In this document: piece by piece, positions 57,946 to 64,000 of the stretch
How the letters are laid out: each line of letters opens with the position of its first letter
Numbering within the stretch: position 1 is the first letter of the stretch
Assembly (NCBI RefSeq): GCF_042186555.1
Contig: NC_133328.1
Location: 61,498,074 to 61,562,073 of the forward strand
Source: Aquarana catesbeiana
Lineage: Eukaryota; Chordata; Amphibia; Anura; Ranidae
Length of the DNA: 64,000 nucleotides
Reading direction: 5' to 3'
Translations under genes and position numbers: made by a program
Notes under the pieces: generated by a model
Database searches by the model: none
Told to the model about the DNA's origin: nothing
Seen by the model: only the letters and a program-made list of their open reading frames with translations

Positions 57946-58446
57946 CACCCCTGAAGTCTTTAAACATATGGTAGAAAAAGATTTATTAGATAGAAAATAT
58001 AAAGAAGCAGAAGATATAATTCTGGGCATAACAATTTTGAAACAAAGGAAAAACATTGTCATGCGGTCAACCAACAAAGACATACAGTATATTGGTCCTT
58101 AAAGTGGATGTAAACCCTCACATATACCCAGTGAAGTGAACAGCCTCAGATGATACACAGAGATGAAACAAATCTCCCTACATAAGTTTTACATGTATAT
58201 CTGCTGTCTTCAGCTTTATATACTGTTTAGAAAGTGCACATTGTGTTAGGAGAGTTTCTCTTCCTGGTTAGCACTGCAGTGAAGCCTGGGCATACAGCCA
58301 AGACAGCTGATTAGAGGAAAGGCACACACCCCCTCTAATCATAGGTAGAGACTTTCAGCTCTGTTTGTTGAATCGTTCAGGGCTCTGCTAATCTATTTAT
58401 AGCATCTTCCCCAACACAAATCTCTGGCTGCTTTTATCACGATGGA
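57946..58446. repeat. TTAAAG-type repeat start and shared block
   Basis: CTTAAAGTGGATGTAAACCC at 58101 is identical in type to the termini at 11687. 58130-58440 matches 21390-21760 in word order. No right end is found, and the Tc1 remnant begins at about 58447. Confidence 0.6.
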
Positions 58447-59340
58447 GAATTTGTCAGTCTTTGGGAAATAGACGTATGAGTGCTGCCAGCATTGCTGCAG
58501 AAGTTGAAGGGGTGGGAGGTCAGCCTGTCAGAGCTCAGACCATACGCCGCACACTGCATCAAATTGGTCTGCATGGCTGTCGTCACAGAAGGAAGCCTCT
58601 TCTAAATATGATGCTCAAGAAAGCCTGCAAAACATTTGCTGAAGACAAGCAGACTAAAGACATGGATTACTGGAACCATGTCCTGTGGTCTGATGGTTTC
58701 AAGCGGGTGTGGTGGCAACCAGGTGAGGAGTAAAAAGACAAGTGTGTCTTGCCTACAGTCAAGTATGGTTGTTGGAGTGTCATGGTTCAGGGCTGCATGA
58801 GTGCTGCCGGCAACTGGGGAGCTACATTTCATTGAGGGAACCATGAATGCCAACATGTACTGTGACATACTGAAGCAGAGCATGATCCCCTCCCTTTGGA
58901 GACTGGGCCGGATGGCAGTATTTCAACATGATAACAATCCAAACACACCTCCAAGACGACCACTGCTTTGCTAAAGAAGCTGAGGGTAAGGGTGATGGAC
59001 TGGCCAAGCGTGTCTCCAGACCTAAACCCTATTGAGCATCTGTGGGGCATCCTCAAACGAAAGGTGGAGGAGCACAAGGTCTCTAACATCCACCAGCTCC
59101 GTGATGTTGTCATGGAGGAGTGGAAGAGGACTCCAGTGGCAACCTGTGAAGCTCTGGTGAACTCCATACCCAAGGGGGTTAAGGCAGTGCTGGAAAAAAA
59201 TGGTGGCCACACAAAATATTGACACTTTGTGCCCAATTTGGACATTTTCACAGGGGTGTACTCACTTTTGTTGCTAGCGGTTTAGACATTAATGGCTTTG
59301 TGTTGAGCTATTTTGAGGGGACAGAAAATTTACACTGTAA
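58447..59340 (+). mobile_element. Tc1-type transposon remnant, cut by a Harbinger insertion
   Basis: Lacks the 5' terminus and first DNA-binding helix region. After the transposase stop come CAGGGGTGTACTCACTTTTG and AAATTTACACTGTAA, the usual Tc1 3' untranslated sequence, which breaks off at 59340 where the Harbinger terminus begins. The missing right repeat should lie beyond the Harbinger element, outside the window. Confidence 0.8.
58461..59222 (+). pseudogene. Tc1-type transposase, frameshifted
   Basis: 58461-58733 encodes the second helix-turn-helix (VRAQTIRRTLHQIGLHGCRH) and the first catalytic Asp context (HVLWSD). Frame breaks and stops between 58733 and 58968 cover the middle. QHDNNP is split from the following KHTSKTT by a frameshift. 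58968-59222 has VMDWPSVSPDLNPIEHLWGI with the catalytic Glu, ending KNGGHTKY. Confidence 0.85.
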
Positions 59341-59814
59341 TAGGGCGTACACACGGTCGGACTTTTTTCGGACATTCCAACAACAAAATCCTAGGATTTT
59401 TTCCGACGGATGTTGGCTCAAACTTGTTTTGCCTACACACGGTCGCACAAAGTTGTCGGAATTTCCGATCGACAACCACGCGGTCACGTACACCACGTAC
59501 GACGAGACTAGAAAAGGCCGGTTCAGAACCAAGCGCGGCACCCTTTGGGCTCCTTTTGCTAATCTCGTGTTAGTAAAAGTTTGGTGAGAGACGATTCGCG
59601 CTTTTTCAGACTCGTGGCTTTCAGATCGTTTTCTGCTGTTCAGTTTGTGCTTGTGGGTTTGTATCTGCTCTTCAGTGTGTGCAGTCAGTTCGTATCGGAG
59701 TTTTCTGTGTGATCTTGCCTGCTCGTTGCTGTTTTTCAGGTCGCTCTTCACAGGCCTTGCTGTTCTTCAGTGCGTTCTGTTACTTCGTTCTTAGCAGCCG
59801 ACCGTTTTCTAGCC

Positions 59815-60200
59815 ATGTTTCGTATGCGTACTCCTCGTAGCGTTCGTGCTGTGCGGGGGCTTGGTGTTGGGGTCCTGACCTTGACACAAGTCCAGTCCAT
59901 GAACAGGGTGGGGAGGAGTTCATGGACCAAGAATTGGTTGCTTCAGCGTGACCAGTTCTGTCATATGCCTTTGCTCTGTGAGATCCGTGAGAATAATCCT
60001 GATGATTTCAGGAACTTTCTCAGGATGACGGACCCCGTGTTTCACCGTTTGTTGGCTTCGCTGACCCCCTATATCAGCAGGCTGCATGAGGCAAGCCATC
60101 ACTGCGGAGCAGAGGTTGGTCGCTACCTTGCGGTATTTGGCCACAGGGAGAAGCCTGCAGGACCTCAAGTTCTCGACAGGCATCTCCCCCCAGGCTCTTC
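59815..60200 (+). pseudogene. Harbinger transposase N-terminal remnant
   Basis: The ATG at 59815 starts MFRMRTPRSVRAVRGLG. LLQRDQFCHMPLLCEIREN then NPDDFRNFLRMTDPVFHRLL and TPYISR match the helical N-terminal region of HARBI1-type transposases. At about 60080 a deletion of a few bases shifts the frame. The expected frame continues as MRQAITAEQRLVATLRYLAT and GRSLQDLKFSTGISPQA, then the similarity stops near 60200. The DDE catalytic domain is gone, by internal deletion. Acts, when whole, in the nucleus together with a Myb-like partner. Confidence 0.85.
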
Positions 60201-61035
60201 TTTGTGGACATTTACTGCTTGTGTTTGTTTGAGCTGACCCTGACAGAAATGTGTGGAGTGCAGAAAATGTCGTGATTGTGTAACCTTATACAAAGCACTG
60301 TTGGCTGTTATTTACTAAATGCAAAGACACTTTTCACTACAAGTGCACTTGCAACTGCACTTGTAGTGCAAAGTGGATTTGCCCTTAGGAAATTACCCCC
60401 ATTTTCTCATAAAACAACAATTACATCACCCCAAAAGTGTTGTAGCGTTGAGACAATAATCCACACATTCTTGATGAACAATCTTTTTAATACCTGCACA
60501 ATCACATGTGCATTTACCAAAGGTTTTTCTGACAAACCAACATGTTTGTTGTATAACAATTTTTGTGGTGTCATTATCCAAAATCAAAATGTCCATTTTA
60601 TAGAAAACAGGCCTGTGTAAAACCAACAAGAAAGACACAAATCTTGATCTTACAAAGTTCACATTTGGTAGAACTGGAAGGCAATATCAGACATGAGTAT
60701 TTAGGAACTGTGTTTGATATTGCGTTCAGATGGGGGGAAATCACCCCAGGAAAGGCCAAATTTGGAAGATGCACACCAATTTCCCAATGTCAACATGTGC
60801 TATCTGCCATCAGGGGGGATCAAGGGATGTGTTTTGGGGGAGAAAGCCCTTCCTCACCGCTACTTTATTATTGAGGAAGGGGTTGCACCCCCAAAACGCG
60901 TCCATTGATCTCCCGTGATGGCAGATAGCACATGTTGACACACTGTGTGCATCCTCCAAATTTGGCTTTGGGAAAAATCACAAAAACATTTCGCACATTG
61001 TAGCACACAAAAGAAGAAAGTGATTTGGGGTGGTT
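60201..61035. other. Inter-gene DNA of the Harbinger element with a long hairpin
   Basis: Lies between the convergent transposase and Myb-like genes. 60300-60400 has a TTTACTAAATGCAAAG...CTTAGGAAATTACCCCC palindrome. 60762-60810 and 60905-60965 are inverted copies (CAACATGTGCTATCTGCCAT and its complement, with TTTGGAAGATGCACAC). The loop has GAGGAAGGGGTTGCACCCCC then AAAACGCGT. Confidence 0.65.
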
Positions 61036-62364
61036 TTAAACTCGCCCCAAAACATCAATGATGTTTTTATATTTTGGAATAACATCATTGATGTTTTGCT
61101 GGATGTTTTCCAATTGTAAATTACACCCCATGATCTCCCCGATCAGGATCTGGGCACTTTCGGATGTGAAAGGATCTTCATCCACAACCTCACGATCACC
61201 TACAAAGAGAGGAAACCCAAAATAAATTAGGTCTAAAAAAAATGCCGCCATCCATCTCTTATCTGAGCCTGTGGTTGCAGACACTCACCTGTTGTGGTGA
61301 CTAGTTCCACCACGTCTTCTTCCTCCTGCTCATCTTGTGTTGGGGGGATTTCCCCTTCTTCCAGAGGGGGGGGGGCTCTGGTCTCCTCGGATGAGGGGTG
61401 TCCTCCGAGTCTTTTCTCCCCTATGTAAAACAAAAATGGTATAATTAGCACACAGATATTTAATGTCAGAACTATAAAGATGAAACATTGCTTGGAAGTG
61501 GGGTACAATGATCTATTTTAGCAGAGTTCCAACATGTAGCTTTTTTAGTGTCCTTTGTCAAGCTGCAATACTTTACCTGTTTTGTACAAGCTTCACAGAT
61601 GTATCCCCCCCCTATAGTATACACTGGAGCACCTGTGTGGCCCCCCCTAATAAAAATGGTGTTCTGGGGTCCCACACTAGTGCTTCAGTGTCCAGATGTG
61701 AAAACAGCTGCTCAGTGTCCTCTCCTAACACAGAATCTAGTTTGCATTTCATTCTATTAACAAAGCCATCTACACAACCCAATTCTTTGAAGACAAGTAT
61801 AGGGCGTCAAAATGGTGGCCAAATGCATATGGCCTAAACAATGGTATTTTATCGTCTGAAATAAAAATGTGTGATCCGAACGAATAATGTGCCCATGAAC
61901 ATGAAAGTTGACATTTTAAACTGTACAACAGTTCCTAAAAGCACATGGAGCAGCACGAACATAATAAACCCAAAAAGAATAGGAACACAGCACAAATACT
62001 TACTTTTTTGCAGCACTCTCCGGATCTTTCTGTACTGCTCATGTTCTCGTAATTTCAGGTCCGACCACCGCTTCCTGAGTTGATCTTTCGATCGTCGTAC
62101 CCCGAATTTCCGGTGCAGACTCCTGACCACTTTCGCCATGATCTTGGCCTTTCGTATATTGGGGTTGGGGTAAGGCCCATACTTTCCATCATAGTCGGCC
62201 TTCTTCAGGATGTCCACCATCTCCAACATCTCCCCAAAGGACATATTTGAGTCCTTTAATCTCCTTCTGGATCGGGACGTTTCAGGCTCCGGCCTTTCCT
62301 CCTCCTCCTCGTTTCTGTAATTAGCACGATCCTGCTGTCTATCCGCCATGTGCTCTTCCACCAC
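61036..62364 (-). CDS. Myb/SANT-like DNA-binding protein of the Harbinger element, 3 exons, intact
   Basis: Exons on the - strand: 62364-62004, 61420-61289 and 61199-61036, with GTAAGT and GTGAGT donors and ATAG and TTGTAG acceptors. Phases 1-1 join without a stop, giving 218 residues. Residues about 25-120 form a Myb/SANT-like trihelix domain (FGEMLEMVDILKKADYDG, VRSLHRKFGVRRSKDQLRKR, WSDLKLREHEQYRKIRRVL). The middle exon is acidic (DEQEEEDVVEL). The last is a helical tail (SAQILIGEIMGCNLQLEN, INDVIPKYKNIIDVLG). Harbinger transposases generally need such a partner for nuclear import and terminal DNA binding. A second ATG (62349, MADRQQ) may be the start. Intact although its transposase is dead. 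Confidence 0.82.
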
Positions 62365-62523
62365 TGCGCCGAACGAAAAGGGGCGGGGAATAGAATAGAA
62401 AGAACGTCAGGGGCGGGCGGAGTTATACGCATGCGCAGTGTGTATAAATCGTAACGCGCGCGTCTTACGTACGATCTGTGAGCGGAGGAAGGAGCATCGG
62501 AGACGCCGATCGTGCTAACGAAG
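62365..62523. promoter_or_regulatory. Divergent promoter of the Myb-like and MADF-like genes
   Basis: Between the two start regions are two GC boxes (GGGGCGGGG at about 62380, GGGGCGGGCGG at about 62410), an NRF1-like site (ACGCATGCGCAG near 62427) and a CG-rich ACGCGCGCGTC. The non-coding first exon of the MADF-like gene probably ends at 62523 (AACGAAG before GTAGGA). Confidence 0.55.
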
Positions 62524-62637
62524 GTAGGATCTAAACTTGGGCCTATACTGCTTCGAAATGGAAGCCTATATTGTAACAAGATTAGGGGAGTTTGGCCTGA
62601 CATTAGGGTTTGTCTTGTGTTGTGTCTTGCAGAGAAA

Positions 62638-63865
62638 ATGGATGGGTTCAACGACCACAATTTCCTGCCCCTGTTCATTGACAAGTACAGGGAGCTGCCC
62701 TGTCTGTGGTAGGTGAGTCACCCCCACTATAACCATAAACAAAAGAGGCAGGCAGCGCTGGAGAAACTGCTGGAGTTGGTGAAGCCGGTGGTCCCCACAG
62801 CAACCATCCCCTATTTAAAAGCAAAAATTGGTGGCCTGAGGAGCACGTATCTTAGGGAGCGCAAGAAGGTCACAGATTCCCAGAGGTCTGGAGCTGCAGC
62901 AGATGACGTTTATGTCCCCAGGCTGTGGTACTACGAAAGACTGCGATTTCTGTCAGACCACACTGAAGTCAGGGAATCCCTCTCCACTCTTCCTTCCACG
63001 CTTCCTTCCATACCAGCTGAGGCTTCCGATGTCCAACCTGGGCCTTCCAGCCAGGAAGAAGTGGAGGAGCCCGGCTGGAGTCAGGTATAGCATTCTTCTA
63101 CAGATTTCTGGGCAATAAATAAATGATGTTTACTAGATGTTATTATTGATCATTAATTGCTGATTTAAAAAAGTGTTTTACATATCAATAGACAGTAGTG
63201 GGCACCCAAAATTGGGACAAGAATGCAAAATGCTGAGCTCAGAATGATAGTCAGTTATATTTGTTAACATTCAATTTGCAGCAGTCAGGAGGTGAAAATT
63301 GTGTGTGATTGATGAAAACAATACTAAAACTATGTCCCTTGTTCATACACAGGAAGACCTCAGCCAGGAGGAGGCTGTGGAATGTGGCAGTCAGGAGGAG
63401 GCGGGGATTAGTGTCAGCCAGGAGGAGGCGGGGATTAGTGGCAGCCAGGAGGAGGTGGGGCTAAGTGGCAGCCAAGAGAAGCCTGGGACAAGTCGCAGCC
63501 TGACTGAGTCTCAGGTTCCTCCCCTCTGCCTGCCACATAAACGAGCCAGGAAGATGACTCCCAGTCCTGTGCAGGATTCAGCATACAGGCTGATCCAGGA
63601 GGCTTCTGCGTCCCTCAGAGCCTTCCCCAGTCCTGAAGAGGCCTTTGCCTGCATGGCTGCCACCAAATTGCAGGGCATGCAGGAGGGCCAACGCAGGATC
63701 TCTGAGGACCTGATTTATAAAGTCCTACGTAAGGGGGAGAGTGGGGAACTGACACACAAGACGGATGTCATTGAGATCGACGATCCTCCTCCTCCTCCTG
63801 CTGCCACAACTCCACCACCACAGCCAAAGGCTGGAAGGAAGCGTGGAAGGAAGACCAAAGAGTGA
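62638..63865 (+). pseudogene. MADF/BESS-like protein of the Harbinger element, one in-frame TAG
   Basis: An acceptor CTTGCAG at 62632 precedes the ATG at 62638. MDGFNDHNFLPLFIDKYREL then PCLW opens a MADF domain, a TAG follows at 62707-62709, and the frame goes on as VSHPHYNHKQKRQAALEKLL and LRSTYLRERKKV to 63084 (donor GTATAG). The second exon 63353-63865 (acceptor ATACACAG) keeps the frame: four 30-bp repeats encoding GSQEEAGIS, then FPSPEEAFACMAATKLQGMQ (BESS-like dimerisation helix) and a basic tail KAGRKRGRKTKE. 319 residues if the TAG were sense, where CAG (Gln) is the likely ancestor. MADF proteins bind DNA. Here it is probably an accessory transposition protein. Called a pseudogene for the stop alone. 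Confidence 0.75.
63383..63480 (+). repeat. Coding minisatellite in the MADF-like gene
   Basis: Four 30-bp units (AGCCAGGAGGAGGCGGGGAT then TAGTGGC) encoding GSQEEAGIS-type decapeptides. Units are in frame, so copy number can vary without frameshift. Confidence 0.85.
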
Positions 63866-64000
63866 TGACCCTGAGTTCAGTCTGGTCTGACAGAAGATGC
63901 AGTCTCTCGTATGACCACAGCCTGGGGACATAGATGTCATCTGCTGCTTTCCTGATCTCTGGGACTTCTGGACCAGATTGCCCTCCCTTAGATAAGGACT
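63866..64000 (-). pseudogene. Inverted, diverged MADF-domain segment
   Basis: On the - strand this reads YLREGNLVQKSQRSGKAADD and IYVPRLWSYERLHLLSDQ, matching the + strand MADF gene at about 62840-62985 (STYLRERKKVTDSQRSGAAA, DDVYVPRLWYYERLRFLS). Similarity begins right at the upstream gene's stop codon and continues to the window edge. It comes from a related but distinct Harbinger family in opposite orientation. Confidence 0.75.

Larger units (their letters stand above)
59341..63865. mobile_element. Large PIF/Harbinger transposon with three genes (right end outside or rearranged)
   Basis: The left terminus at 59341 reads TAGGGCGTACACACGGTCGG, followed by TCGGA-rich subterminal repeats to about 59520 (GACATTCCAACAACAAAATC, TTTTCCGACGGATGTTGGCT) just like MITE copies 1 and 3. 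The left flank is TAA (59338-59340), a fitting target. Then come transposase (+), Myb-like gene (-) and MADF-like gene (+). The right terminal repeat is not in the window. The sequence after 63865 belongs to an inverted related copy. Confidence 0.8.

Overview
The window is vertebrate nuclear DNA, most likely from a frog. Ranid-type repeat families dominate it (termini such as GTACACACGGTCGGA, AACCACTT...GCGGTTAA and TTAAAGTGGATGTAAACCC). There is no bacterial-style gene density. The frog assignment rests on recognising these families, and species cannot be given.

One host gene is visible: the 3' half of APBB1IP (RIAM, the Rap1-GTP interacting adaptor), on the + strand. Six coding exons (9395-9538, 20094-20204, 28245-28343, 34396-34498, 39812-39903, 49781-50356) have consensus splice sites and compatible phases. 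They encode 374 residues: the PH domain, a short linker and the proline-rich C-terminus. The RA-domain exons must lie upstream. The introns (5-10.5 kb) are filled with transposable elements.

Region by region. 1-4.0 kb holds a Tc1 remnant, a Harbinger-type MITE and a CR1/L2-group LINE broken by two other repeats. 4.4-8.4 kb holds hAT-type and Harbinger-type MITEs and a minisatellite. 10-19 kb holds TIR elements, duplicated repeat blocks, a TTTACAC palindrome and a ~950-bp imperfect palindrome. 21-33 kb holds hAT, TTAAAG-type, pogo-like and many CACAC-core TIR elements, nested several deep. 35-39.2 kb has a foldback element and a tandem segmental duplication carrying a 30-31 bp minisatellite. 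42.5-45.9 kb is a nearly complete but decayed hAT transposon with a perfect 8-bp target duplication and a SINE inside its coding region. After the APBB1IP stop come a MITE-bearing 3'UTR, a nearly full-length antisense L1-clade LINE (52.4-57.9 kb) and a second Tc1 remnant (58.4-59.3 kb).

The most interesting unit is the right end (59341 to beyond 63865). It is a large PIF/Harbinger-type transposon inserted into the second Tc1 copy. It carries three genes: a broken transposase, an intact three-exon Myb/SANT-like gene on the - strand, and a MADF/BESS-like gene on the + strand with one in-frame TAG. The last two are divergent and share a short promoter with GC boxes and an NRF1-like site. Its left terminus matches those of four MITEs elsewhere in the window, so it is a plausible relative of their autonomous parent. 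Just after the MADF stop, the sequence turns into a diverged, inverted second MADF segment.
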